64,000 nucleotides of DNA, from NCBI RefSeq assembly GCF_010119545.1, contig NZ_JAAEAA010000009.1:1-64000 (forward strand), read 5' to 3'. This DNA comes from Pontibacter fetidus (GTDB lineage Bacteria; Bacteroidota; Bacteroidia; Cytophagales; Hymenobacteraceae). Under the pieces are notes generated by a model. The model made no database searches, was not told the DNA's origin, and saw nothing but the letters and a program-made list of their open reading frames with translations. Each line of letters begins with the position of its first letter. Positions within the stretch are counted from its first letter, which is position 1. The position numbers were made by a program, and so were the translations under genes. Positions 52,199 through 60,465 of the stretch are shown piece after piece.

Positions 52199-54598
52199 TT
52201 GATCTATCCAGAAAATTTTGAAATAAAGATCGGGTTTGCGCAAGTGCGTGAAATGCTGTCTGAGCTTTGCTTAAGTCCGCTGGGCCGCCAGTTCGTAAAC
52301 CGCATGCAGTTCCTGAACCGCCACGACCTGGTGCAGCGACTGTTACAACAAACCAACGAATTTAAACAACTGCTCGAGTCTGATGCCGAGATTCCGCTGA
52401 GTCATTATTTCGATGTAAACGCTTACCTCGACAGAGCCGCTATTCCGGGTACTTTCCTGGATGTAATTCAGTTCTTTGAGATCAAGATGTCGTTGCGTAC
52501 CATCCGGGATTCGCAGCGCTTTATTTCGGGCACCGAAGAAGGAAAGTTTGAAGCCCTGAAAGCACTGGGCGCCGACGTGACCGTAGAGCGTTCGCTGATT
52601 GCTGCCCTGGATAAAGTGGTAGACGATGCCGGTACCGTGCGCGACGATGCCACCCCCGAACTACAACGCTTAAAACGCGACCTGATTTCACAGCAGGCTG
52701 CGCTTCGTAAAACAATCAGTTCCATCATCCGTCACGCCAAAAACGAAGGCTGGACACCCGATGATGCCGAGCCAACGATACGCGGCGGTCGTTTGGTGAT
52801 ACCTGTTATTGCCGAGCACAAGCGCCGGGTAAAAGGCCTGATCCACGATGAGTCGAACACCGGGCAAACGGTTTACATCGAGCCGGAGTCAATTTTTGGG
52901 CTGAACAACGATATTAAAGACCTTGAGAATGCGTATCACCGCGAGCTGATCCGTATTTTAACGGGCCTTACCAATACGCTACGCCACCACATTCCGGAAC
53001 TGCGCAAGGCTTACCAGTATTTGGGTTTGCTGGACTTTATAAGAGCCAAGGCTGCTTTTGCGCGTCGCGTGGAAGCTACGATGCCAACGCTGCATAAATT
53101 TCCGCACATCGCCTGGAAACAAGCCATTCACCCGCTTTTATACTTGTCGCATCGCCAGTTGGGTAAACCGACCGTGCCCATGGACCTGGAACTGACCCGC
53201 GACCAGCGCATACTTCTGATCTCAGGCCCAAACGCAGGTGGTAAATCGGTGAGCTTAAAAACGGTAGGCCTTGTGCAGTACATGCTGCAAACAGGTATGC
53301 TGATTCCGGTTGCCGATGGTTCTGAAGCAGGTATTTTCCATGATATTTTCATTGATATCGGGGATGAGCAGTCTATTGAGAACGACCTGAGTACTTATAG
53401 TTCGCACCTGACCAACATGAAGAAATTTGTGACGGTGGCGGACAGTAAAAGCCTGGTGCTGATAGATGAATTTGGTACAGGTACAGAACCAGTGCTAGGT
53501 GGTGCGATTGCCGAAGCCGTGTTGCAGACGCTTAATAACAGTAAAGTTTACGGTGTGATAACAACGCACTATACCAACCTGAAAAACTTTGCCGAGAAAA
53601 CACCGGGCATTGTAAACGGCGCTATGCGCTACGACCATAAAAACCTAGCGCCGCTTTACCAACTGGAGATAGGAAAACCGGGTTCGTCGTTTGCCATTGA
53701 GATTGCCCGTAAGATTGGGTTGCCGAAAGCTATAGTTGATAAAGCCAGTAGCCTGGTAGGGAAAGACAAAATACGCTACGACCGCTTACTGGAAGAACTT
53801 GAAACTGAAAAGCAGGAACTGGAAAAGAAACTGCACGAAGCTACTAAACTAGAGCAGAAGCTGAAGCGCAATGTAAAAGAATACAACGACCTGAAAAATT
53901 TCCTGGAGGAGAGCAAGCAGGACGTAATGCGCGAAGCCAAAGGCAAAGCCAAACTGCTACTAAAAGATGCCAACCAGAAAATTGAAGCAACTATACAGCA
54001 GATAAAGCAAAGCCAGGCCGAAAAAGAAAAGACCAAAGAAGCACGCCGCGACCTTGAAACATTTGCCAACGAACAGGTGCGTAAAGAAGAACCACGACCT
54101 GCTCATAAACGCATAACCGCCAGTGGCCCTTTAAAAGAAGGCGACAATGTAGGCCTTATTGGTCAGGACTCGGTGGGCAAGATTGTAAGTATAAAAGGCA
54201 AGACGGCGGAGGTTATGTTTGGTGGCCTTAAAACTATAGTTAAAGTTGAAAACCTGGAACGTGTGGAAGCACAGGTGGCCAAGCAGAAAAAAGCAGCAGT
54301 CAAAGCTGAAGAAGGCTATACACGCGGTATGAACATTACGCAACGCATGGCCGATTTCGGAAATACCATAGATATACGAGGGGAGTACGCTGAAGACGCG
54401 CTGAACAAAGTGATGAACTTTACCGACGAAGCCATTATGCTGGGTATCCCGGAGATCAAGATCATTCATGGCCGTGGCAATGGTATATTGCGCCAAGTGG
54501 TGCGCGATTACCTGTACTCGGTGCCGGAAGTAGCCAGCCTGGGCAGCGAAGCCGAAGAGCGTGGTGGCGATGGTGCGACTTTGGCCGTTTTAAAGTAG
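52199..54598 (+). CDS. mutS2: Endonuclease MutS2
   Basis: MutS-like ATPase with an Smr nuclease domain, linked to recombination control or ribosome-collision rescue. The 799 residues have Walker A SGPNAGGKSVSLKTV near 340, LIDEFGTGTEP, a coiled-coil arm near 535-640 rich in Lys/Glu, and a C-terminal Smr domain (TIDIRGEYAEDALNKV, then IIHGRGNGILR). The start is TTG (IYPENFE follows): an in-frame TAA lies 18 bases upstream and no ATG intervenes. Confidence 0.94.
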   Translation: MIYPENFEIKIGFAQVREMLSELCLSPLGRQFVNRMQFLNRHDLVQRLLQQTNEFKQLLESDAEIPLSHYFDVNAYLDRAAIPGTFLDVIQFFEIKMSLRTIRDSQRFISGTEEGKFEALKALGADVTVERSLIAALDKVVDDAGTVRDDATPELQRLKRDLISQQAALRKTISSIIRHAKNEGWTPDDAEPTIRGGRLVIPVIAEHKRRVKGLIHDESNTGQTVYIEPESIFGLNNDIKDLENAYHRELIRILTGLTNTLRHHIPELRKAYQYLGLLDFIRAKAAFARRVEATMPTLHKFPHIAWKQAIHPLLYLSHRQLGKPTVPMDLELTRDQRILLISGPNAGGKSVSLKTVGLVQYMLQTGMLIPVADGSEAGIFHDIFIDIGDEQSIENDLSTYSSHLTNMKKFVTVADSKSLVLIDEFGTGTEPVLGGAIAEAVLQTLNNSKVYGVITTHYTNLKNFAEKTPGIVNGAMRYDHKNLAPLYQLEIGKPGSSFAIEIARKIGLPKAIVDKASSLVGKDKIRYDRLLEELETEKQELEKKLHEATKLEQKLKRNVKEYNDLKNFLEESKQDVMREAKGKAKLLLKDANQKIEATIQQIKQSQAEKEKTKEARRDLETFANEQVRKEEPRPAHKRITASGPLKEGDNVGLIGQDSVGKIVSIKGKTAEVMFGGLKTIVKVENLERVEAQVAKQKKAAVKAEEGYTRGMNITQRMADFGNTIDIRGEYAEDALNKVMNFTDEAIMLGIPEIKIIHGRGNGILRQVVRDYLYSVPEVASLGSEAEERGGDGATLAVLK

Positions 54599-54606
54599 CA
54601 ACTATA

Positions 54607-54664
54607 AACTATAGCACATAAAAAAGGCTCCCGGTTATGGGAGCCTTTTTTATGTGCTATAGTT
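54607..54664. terminator. Long terminator after mutS2
   Basis: Perfect 26-bp stem (54607-54632 with 54639-54664), 6-nt loop, internal A6/T6 tracts; usable in both directions. Its outer stem is AACTATAG/CTATAGTT. Confidence 0.93.
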
Positions 54665-54668
54665 AAAA

Positions 54669-55034
54669 CTAGTCGCGGATAAAGCGTATTTCAACTGTAT
54701 ATGATTCACCTGATTCTATGTCCTCATCTTCGTATTTCACGTTAAGGGCAGTGTTGGTTAGCTTTACAATGTCCAGGGTAAATTCACCATCCAATAACAA
54801 TTTCTGGTTGTTAGAAGTAAGCTCCCAGGTTCCGTTTTCTGAATCACCATCAGCTCTCATGGTATACGTACCGTTTGTGTTAAACTTCCAGTACATCTGG
54901 TCAATGTCAAGAAAGCTCGACATATCCTGTCCGTCTATTAGGTATTTGTTTCCCTGCCACTCTTTAGCTGTTAATAAAGCTTGTGACGATGGAGCTGCGT
55001 CGTCGTCTTTGCTGCAACTTGTAAGGGCAGTCAT
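54669..55034 (-). CDS. Surface lipoprotein, paralogue 1 of 3 (start uncertain)
   Basis: Lipocalin-like small lipoprotein of unknown function. From the only available ATG (55034) it has 121 residues, MTALTSCSKDDD, leaving just six residues before the lipid Cys. The frame stays open upstream and spells a proper signal peptide (LYRLRLLSILFVALV), but no ATG, GTG or TTG begins it before the stop at 55107-55109. The real start is therefore a rare codon or has been lost. Acidic residues after Cys fit the Bacteroidota surface-export signal. Core pattern W.G.KYLIDGQD, GTYTM, GTWEL is shared with the next two genes. Confidence 0.75.
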   Translation of the reverse strand: MTALTSCSKDDDAAPSSQALLTAKEWQGNKYLIDGQDMSSFLDIDQMYWKFNTNGTYTMRADGDSENGTWELTSNNQKLLLDGEFTLDIVKLTNTALNVKYEDEDIESGESYTVEIRFIRD

Positions 55035-55118
55035 TACTAAGGCAACAAACAGGATAGAAAGTAAACGTAGTCTGTATAAATAAGGGTTAGCTAAAAATTG
55101 AAAAATTTAATATTTAGA

Positions 55119-55149
55119 CAAATATATATAACACAAGCTGCATATACAA
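55119..55149 (-). promoter_or_regulatory. Promoter of lipoprotein paralogue 1
   Basis: TTG (55147-55149), 20-nt spacer, TATATTTG (55119-55126) on minus; predicted transcript start near 55113. Confidence 0.7.
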
Positions 55150-55183
55150 TACTAAAATTTAACTAATCAAGATTTTTTTTAAC

Positions 55184-55213
55184 AAAAAAAAGCTCCTTAA
55201 CCAGGAGCTTTTT
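55184..55213 (-). terminator. Terminator after lipoprotein paralogue 2
   Basis: Perfect 11-bp stem AAAAAGCTCCT/AGGAGCTTTTT with a 5-nt loop; A/T runs on both sides. Confidence 0.88.
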
Positions 55214-55235
55214 GCGTTTTTACAGAACAGTAGCT

Positions 55236-55652
55236 TTACCGCCTGAACCTGAATTCATATCCGCTTTGCACAAACGAGAATTCATCCTGATCCAATTTAG
55301 AGATAACGATAGAGTATTCGTCATCGGTGCCCCTGTCGTACACTATTATTCTTTCGCTGTTATCAAATTCCCATTTACCTTCCGCCTGTATCTGCCCGTT
55401 GTAGCGCTCCAGGTACGAGCCATCTCTTTCAAACACCAGCAGGTATTCCGTAATATCAAAGCCCTGTTCATCCAGTATCTCGTCGGTTACATCAACACCA
55501 TCTAAATAAATGGCATCGCCTGTCCAGTCGCCGTCTGTCAGGTATTTCAGGTTTGGTGTAGCGTTGTCGTCATCGTCGTCTTTGCCGCAACCTGCCAGCA
55601 TAAACGTAAAAAGTATGGCGCATAAAAAGTAGCGTAATTGGTGTCTGGTCAT
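55236..55652 (-). CDS. Surface lipoprotein, paralogue 2 of 3
   Basis: 138 residues. Signal peptide ends FMLAGC, and the Cys is followed by GKDDDDD, a strong acidic export signal. Shares with its neighbours the pattern DGDWTGDAIYLDGVDVTDE, RDGSYLERYNG, GKWEFDNSE and a final EFRFRR. Function unknown; the fold is probably a small lipocalin-like barrel. It has its own terminator. Confidence 0.82.
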   Translation of the reverse strand: MTRHQLRYFLCAILFTFMLAGCGKDDDDDNATPNLKYLTDGDWTGDAIYLDGVDVTDEILDEQGFDITEYLLVFERDGSYLERYNGQIQAEGKWEFDNSERIIVYDRGTDDEYSIVISKLDQDEFSFVQSGYEFRFRR

Positions 55653-55765
55653 AAAATATGCGTTTAGGTTTAACTTTTAAATCAGGGGAAAGACTGGTAA
55701 AGTAAGTGTACTTAAAAAGCTGAATTTCGATGTGTTTTAAAGCAGATTTATACCGGATGGTACCA

Positions 55766-55800
55766 AAAAAGGCTTCCCCGTTACAGAGAAGCCTTTCAGT
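55766..55800 (-). terminator. Terminator after lipoprotein paralogue 3
   Basis: Stem AAAGGCTTC/GAAGCCTTT with a 10-nt loop, followed by a T run on minus (TTTTTTGGTACC). Confidence 0.8.
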
Positions 55801-55817
55801 TTTAAAATGGTGCCGGC

Positions 55818-56246
55818 TTAGTGAACAAACCTGATCTCTACATCCTGGCCCATGCCCGTCAGGTCGCCTTCGGCCCAAAGTTCTGTGGCAGTCAGTTTGT
55901 TTATGTCTACCAGTTCCTCGTCGTCAGTGCCCTTATCTAACAGTACCTGTGTCTGGTTGTTTGCAAATTCCCAGGTGCCATCTTCGGCAGTGCCATCCAT
56001 GTCGAAAGTATAGGTGCCGTCTTCGTAAAATTTAACCGATACAGTAGTTACATCAAAAATGTCTTTGTAATCTTCGGTTACGTCCTGGCCGCCAAGGTAT
56101 ATTTTGCTACCTGTCCAAACATCTGCTAGCAGCAGCGCTTCTTTATCAGGATTCACATTGTCGTTATCATCGTCGTCGTCGCAGCTAACAGTTGTAAACA
56201 TCAACAAGGCTGCAAAAAGGTAGCTCAGAAACTGTAGTTTTTTCAT
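55818..56246 (-). CDS. Surface lipoprotein, paralogue 3 of 3
   Basis: 142 residues. Signal peptide ends TTVSC, followed by six Asp residues. Pattern ADVWTGSKIYLGGQDVTEDY, EDGTYTFDMDG, DGTWEFANN, INKLTATEL and VEIRFVH aligns with paralogues 1 and 2. Three separately terminated copies in a row suggest duplication followed by divergence. Confidence 0.82.
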   Translation of the reverse strand: MKKLQFLSYLFAALLMFTTVSCDDDDDNDNVNPDKEALLLADVWTGSKIYLGGQDVTEDYKDIFDVTTVSVKFYEDGTYTFDMDGTAEDGTWEFANNQTQVLLDKGTDDEELVDINKLTATELWAEGDLTGMGQDVEIRFVH

Positions 56247-56411
56247 GGTCTTAATTTAAGATAAATAATAGGTGATAATGATTTGTTTAGTAACCGGCCT
56301 GCATTGGTTGCGGGTAGCATAATGCTTAAACGGGAGCAGGCTTCTGGTTAGTATAGTTGTGTTTCTCTTGAATTGGCAAGTACGGATTACCAAAACGAAA
56401 TGTTCAGAAAA

Positions 56412-56446
56412 AATAAATGCTACCCGGGTGTGGGGTAGCATTTATT
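56412..56446 (-). terminator. Terminator after murB
   Basis: 13-bp stem AATAAATGCTACC/GGTAGCATTTATT with a 9-nt loop; T-rich on minus. Confidence 0.8.
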
Positions 56447-56498
56447 ACGGTAACTATAGTTTTGTGAGCTTATCAGTAAAACCTGTGGTAACTATAGT

Positions 56499-57515
56499 TT
56501 ACATGATGTTTACTTCGGGGTGCAGGCTTATGCCAAATTTTTCTTCTACAGAGTGAATGATGTCGTATGCCAGCTGGCGTACTTTTTCGCCGGAGGCCCC
56601 GCCATAGTTTACCAGCACCAGCGCCTGGTTTTTGTGCACGCCATAGTTTTCTATTACTTTTCCTTTCCAGCCACATTGCTCAATCAGCCAGCCGGCCGGT
56701 ACTTTCACGGTCATTTCTGATACCGGGTAAGCCGGCATGTCAGGGTATTGTTCTTTCAGGATGTCGTATAGGATGATCGGTATCTCAGGGTTTTTGAAGA
56801 AGCTGCCGGCATTGCCTAGCTGTTTCGGGTCGGGCAGTTTGCTCTGGCGAATATGGCACACGGCTGCGCTTACATCCTGTATGGTTGGCTGTGTGATCTG
56901 CATCTCCTGCAGGGTGGTTTTGATAGCGCCGTAGCTGGTGTTTAGCTGGTGATTTTTGTGTAGCCTGAACGTAACCGAGGTAACGATAAACTGGCCTTTC
57001 AGGTCATTTTTAAATACACTTTCGCGGTAGCCAAAGCGGCAATCCTGGTTGGTAAATACCTGTGTCTGGCCAGTTTCCTGGTTTACGGCTTCCAGCTCAT
57101 AAAACACATCTTTCAACTCTACGCCATAGGCGCCAATGTTCTGCAGGGGAGCTGCGCCAACCGTGCCCGGTATCAGCGACAGGTTCTCGACGCCGCCCAG
57201 GTTATGTTCTAATGTATACAGTACAAACTCGTGCCATACTTCGCCACCACCGGCCTTTATGTAACTATAGTTTTCGTCTTCGCGGATAATCTCAATGCCC
57301 TTTATGCCATTTTGCAGTACCACGCCCTCAAAATCTTTTGTAAAAAGCAGGTTGCTACCGCCGCCAAGTATCAGTTTTGGTTCCTGCTTCAGTTCAGAGA
57401 GCTGTAACAGTTCCTGAAGTTCCTGCACACTATCGAATCGGGCAAAAAGCTTGGCTTTTACATCGATCCCAAATGTATTAAAAGGCTTAAGCGAAAAATC
57501 AGACTGCAGTTTCAT
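56499..57515 (-). CDS. murB: UDP-N-acetylenolpyruvoylglucosamine reductase MurB (type I)
   Basis: FAD enzyme that completes UDP-MurNAc. The 338 residues start FSLKPFNTFGIDVKAK, with ILGGGSNLLF, LSLIPGTVGAAPLQNIGAYG and the catalytic Ser in LGNAGSFFKNP; the C-terminal PAGWLIEQCGWKG is typical of type I. It lies outside the dcw cluster, 17 kb downstream of ftsZ and on the other strand. Confidence 0.96.
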   Translation of the reverse strand: MKLQSDFSLKPFNTFGIDVKAKLFARFDSVQELQELLQLSELKQEPKLILGGGSNLLFTKDFEGVVLQNGIKGIEIIREDENYSYIKAGGGEVWHEFVLYTLEHNLGGVENLSLIPGTVGAAPLQNIGAYGVELKDVFYELEAVNQETGQTQVFTNQDCRFGYRESVFKNDLKGQFIVTSVTFRLHKNHQLNTSYGAIKTTLQEMQITQPTIQDVSAAVCHIRQSKLPDPKQLGNAGSFFKNPEIPIILYDILKEQYPDMPAYPVSEMTVKVPAGWLIEQCGWKGKVIENYGVHKNQALVLVNYGGASGEKVRQLAYDIIHSVEEKFGISLHPEVNIM

Positions 57516-57532
57516 AGGCGGATAATTTGCCG

Positions 57533-57779
57533 TAAAGATAGCTTTAGGAGTTAAGAGTTAAAAGTTATGAGTTAAGAGTTAGAGGGTAGCTTAAGCTGGG
57601 ATCGAATTTTTATCGGTATACATTACTACTAATACAAATAAAATATAACCGAACTATAACCGTACCCTGAACTATAGTTTCAGCATCGAAAAGCATGTTA
57701 GTGCCCGTTTAATGATTCGGTTTATAATAAGCACTCTTAACTTTTAACTCTCAACTCTTAACTCTTCCAGCTATCTTTG
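57533..57779. repeat. Inverted duplicate promoter region between murB and the methyltransferase
   Basis: Two arms face each other: on minus AACTCTTAACTC then AGCTATCTTTACGGCA (ending near 57533), and on plus AACTCTTAACTC then AGCTATCTTTGCGGCA (about 57752-57784). Each ends in a -7-like box, TATCTTTA for murB and TATCTTTG (57772-57779) for the methyltransferase. Confidence 0.55.
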
Positions 57780-57799
57780 CGGCATTACAAACGACAGAT

Positions 57800-59005
57800 A
57801 TGGCGAAACCGAATTTTAAACCGAAGCAGAAGCAGAAACAAACCGAGAATTTTAACATTATAGCTACCACGCTTGCCGGCCTGGAAGAAGTGCTGGCCGA
57901 TGAGCTGCGCGCCCTCGATATGGAGTATGTTAAAGTGGGCAACCGTGTGGTTTCTTGTTCGGGTAACCTGCGCCAGTTATACGAAGCCAACCTGTGGTGC
58001 CGTACCGCCATCCGTATTCTAAAGCCGATCCGTAATTTTAAGGCCCGCAACGAAGACGACCTGTATGAACAAGTACAGAAAACCAATTGGAGTGAGTATT
58101 TTGACCTGGACCAGACCTTTGCTATAGATGCTGTGGTAAGCCATTCTACGTTTGAGCACTCGCTGTTTGTGGCCCAGCTTACCAAAGATGCTATAGTTGA
58201 CCAGTTCCGTAAAAAGACCGGCGAGCGCCCGTCTGTTGACCGCATCAGACCGGATGTGCGCCTGAACCTGCACATGCACGAAAACATGGTAACGCTGTCG
58301 CTAGATTCGTCGGGAGATTCGCTGCACCGCCGCGGGTATCGTTTGCAGACTAACGTAGCGCCGCTAAACGAAGTGCTGGCAGCCGGTATCATTTCGCTTT
58401 CAGGCTGGGATAAAAAGTCAACGTTTATAGACCCGATGGCCGGTTCCGGTACTTTCCTGATCGAGGCTGCTATGATGGCACAGAACATTGCCCCGGGCTT
58501 GTTCCGCCGCGACCCTTTTGGGTTTGAAAACTGGAAAGACTACAACAAAGAGCTATTTGAGATGGTGTGGCGCACTGCCGAAGCCAAGGAAAAACGCGAA
58601 CCACAGGCCGAAATAATTGGCTATGATATAGACCCGGATTACGTAGAGGCAGCCCGCACCAACATTGCCAACGCCGGCCTGGAGCACGTGATTAAAGTGG
58701 AGGAAGCAGACTTCTTCAAAACCAATGCCCCAACCGAACACGGTGTTTTAGTGATGAACCCGCCTTACAACGAACGTATTCTTTCCGACGACATCAACCT
58801 GCTTTACAAGAACATAGGCGACACCCTGAAGAACAACTACCAGGGTTTTGATGCCTTTGTATTTACCGGTAACCTGGATGCAGCCAAAAGTATAGGCCTG
58901 CGCGCCTCTCGACGCACCCCACTTTACAATGGTGCCATAGATTGCCGCCTGCTGAAATATGAACTATACGGCGGTAGCAAAAGGGGAGAAGAGCAGAAAG
59001 ATTAA
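57800..59005 (+). CDS. THUMP-domain class I rRNA methyltransferase (RlmL N-terminal type)
   Basis: SAM-dependent RNA methyltransferase of 401 residues. A basic N-terminus (KPNFKPKQKQKQ) leads to a THUMP domain (about 15-165) and a UPF0020 methyltransferase domain with DPMAGSGTFLIEAAMMAQNIAPG and the catalytic LVMNPPYNERI. Similar to the m2G half of RlmL, so 23S rRNA is the likely target; the nucleotide is not certain. Confidence 0.88.
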   Translation: MAKPNFKPKQKQKQTENFNIIATTLAGLEEVLADELRALDMEYVKVGNRVVSCSGNLRQLYEANLWCRTAIRILKPIRNFKARNEDDLYEQVQKTNWSEYFDLDQTFAIDAVVSHSTFEHSLFVAQLTKDAIVDQFRKKTGERPSVDRIRPDVRLNLHMHENMVTLSLDSSGDSLHRRGYRLQTNVAPLNEVLAAGIISLSGWDKKSTFIDPMAGSGTFLIEAAMMAQNIAPGLFRRDPFGFENWKDYNKELFEMVWRTAEAKEKREPQAEIIGYDIDPDYVEAARTNIANAGLEHVIKVEEADFFKTNAPTEHGVLVMNPPYNERILSDDINLLYKNIGDTLKNNYQGFDAFVFTGNLDAAKSIGLRASRRTPLYNGAIDCRLLKYELYGGSKRGEEQKD

Positions 59006-59049
59006 CTATGGTTAATAGTTTCTAAAACATAAATAAAAAGGCATGATAC

Positions 59050-59297
59050 ATGGCGCGAGCGTCCTCACTCGTGACGTATTATAGCGGGGCCTCTGGCCCC
59101 TTTATATTTTGAGTTGCAATGTCGATGATTGAACATTTACAGTATGTAGTAATACTATAGTTTAAAGCGGCCAGAGGCCGTATGTAGCCCACACATGCGG
59201 GACGCGAGCGAGGGTCAATGTAGAGCCATACTATATTTAATTAAAGTGGGCGGGACGCCCAACTATAGTAAGTCACGAGCGAGGACGCTCGCGCCAT
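59050..59297. repeat. REP/BIME-like palindromic element, copy A (248 bp)
   Basis: Outer arms ATGGCGCGAGCGTCCTC... (59050-59075) and its reverse complement (59271-59297) enclose inner arms GGCCTCTGGCC (about 59088) and GGCCAGAGGCC (about 59169). Each outer arm folds alone (CGAGCG-N4-CGCTCG). Extra internal sequence around 59190-59260 repeats parts of the arm (GGGACGCGAGCGAGGG). It fills most of the 342-bp gap between convergent genes. Confidence 0.8.
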
Positions 59298-59347
59298 CAT
59301 ACTTTTCGCGCATTAAACTTTAATAAGTTTAAATCTCACAACTTACT

Positions 59348-60139
59348 CTATATAGTCACACGGCGTTTACCCTTATACCATCGCACGCCAACTATAGCCG
59401 CCACTGCAACTATAAGTAAAGGCCAGATATAAACCAGACCGATCAGTAAATCTTTAAACAATCGCCAGCCACCTGAGAGAGCAGAAATGGTACGGGTAGA
59501 GAAGCTGGTTCTGTCGGAATATGATGCTGGCACCAACTGGTACATGGTTAAATTTATAGTGCTATAGTTTACCTGCTGCTGCAGCGCCTTCATTTGTGCC
59601 TGCACCACTTCTAATTCTTCCTGTACTTTCTGTAATTCAACTTCAATTGCCAGTATTTCCTGTACGTTGGTGGTCTTGTTTAGCAGCTCCAGGTACTTTT
59701 GTTTTACAGCTTGTTTGGCTTTTATGCGGGCTTCCACATCTACATACTGCAAGGTTACATCCTCCGCCGAAATGCTTTTATTATCCAGGTAAATACTCTC
59801 GCCTTGTATAGCGGTAAGCAAGGTGTTTAGTTTTTCGGGGGTAACTTTTATAGTAAAGTTGCTTTCAATCAATTCTTCCTGGCTATAGGTCTGGCTGTTG
59901 GTAATGGTAGCGCCATACGTAGCTGCAAGTGCTTCAATTTTAGTGCTGCTTTCGCGCAGGTCCTGCACCTGAAAACGGATGGTTGCTTCTTTTTTTAGTT
60001 TGCGGTCTGGGAGGCTTTGTGGAGGAGCAAGGTCTAAACTGGCAACTGCCGGCGAGACTTGTTCTGTTTCAGTACCGGAATTACAACTCATGGTGCCAAG
60101 CAGCAAAAGGGCGAAAACAAAGTATAGGTACGAGCGCAT
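59348..60139 (-). CDS. DUF4349 lipoprotein with C-terminal membrane segment
   Basis: 263 residues. Lipobox TMSC near 19; the DUF4349 domain (RKLKKEATIRFQVQDLRESSTKIEALAATYGA) includes a coiled coil at about 135-195 (VEARIKAKQAVKQKYLELLNK, VELQKVQEELEVVQAQMKAL). A membrane helix at about 233-252 is followed by a basic tail. Function unknown; members are envelope proteins. Confidence 0.88.
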   Translation of the reverse strand: MRSYLYFVFALLLLGTMSCNSGTETEQVSPAVASLDLAPPQSLPDRKLKKEATIRFQVQDLRESSTKIEALAATYGATITNSQTYSQEELIESNFTIKVTPEKLNTLLTAIQGESIYLDNKSISAEDVTLQYVDVEARIKAKQAVKQKYLELLNKTTNVQEILAIEVELQKVQEELEVVQAQMKALQQQVNYSTINLTMYQLVPASYSDRTSFSTRTISALSGGWRLFKDLLIGLVYIWPLLIVAVAAIVGVRWYKGKRRVTI

Positions 60140-60233
60140 GTTGGTTAGGGGTTAGTTAACTGTTTATGCAATAAACTATAGTTAGGTAACCCGTTACTAA
60201 AGCGCAAGTTAGTTGCTAACAAACTATATAAAG

Positions 60234-60267
60234 CAAAGACCCGCTACAGGAGAGTAACGGGTCTTTG
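60234..60267 (-). terminator. Terminator after menB-side gap, upstream of DUF4349
   Basis: Stem CAAAGACCCG/CGGGTCTTTG extended by TAC/GTA. It lies between menB and DUF4349 and would stop menB transcripts before DUF4349. Confidence 0.75.
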
Positions 60268-60293
60268 TGTTAGTGTAATTCACTTCCTCGGAG

Positions 60294-60451
60294 CAAGGCG
60301 TTTCATTCTGGTAAATAAAGCTATAAGATCATTCTGTTAAGTCAACGATCCTGAGTTTTATCTGGGAAACTTGGTGATAGGTTGGTTAAGCCAATGCTAT
60401 TAACCTACAAGATTCTTCCAGGATGACAAAAAAGAGAATGAAACGACCTTA
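60294..60451. repeat. Putative small element with terminal inverted repeats
   Basis: About 15-bp ends AAGG(T)CGTTTCATTCT face each other, one at about 60294-60309, the other at 60436-60451 inverted. Inside are CCTGAG and TTCCAGGATGACA motifs also reminiscent of the 14-kb repeat mosaic. No coding frame. It covers the rest of the menB-DUF4349 gap. Confidence 0.45.
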
Positions 60452-60465
60452 CGCTCAGAGGTAAG

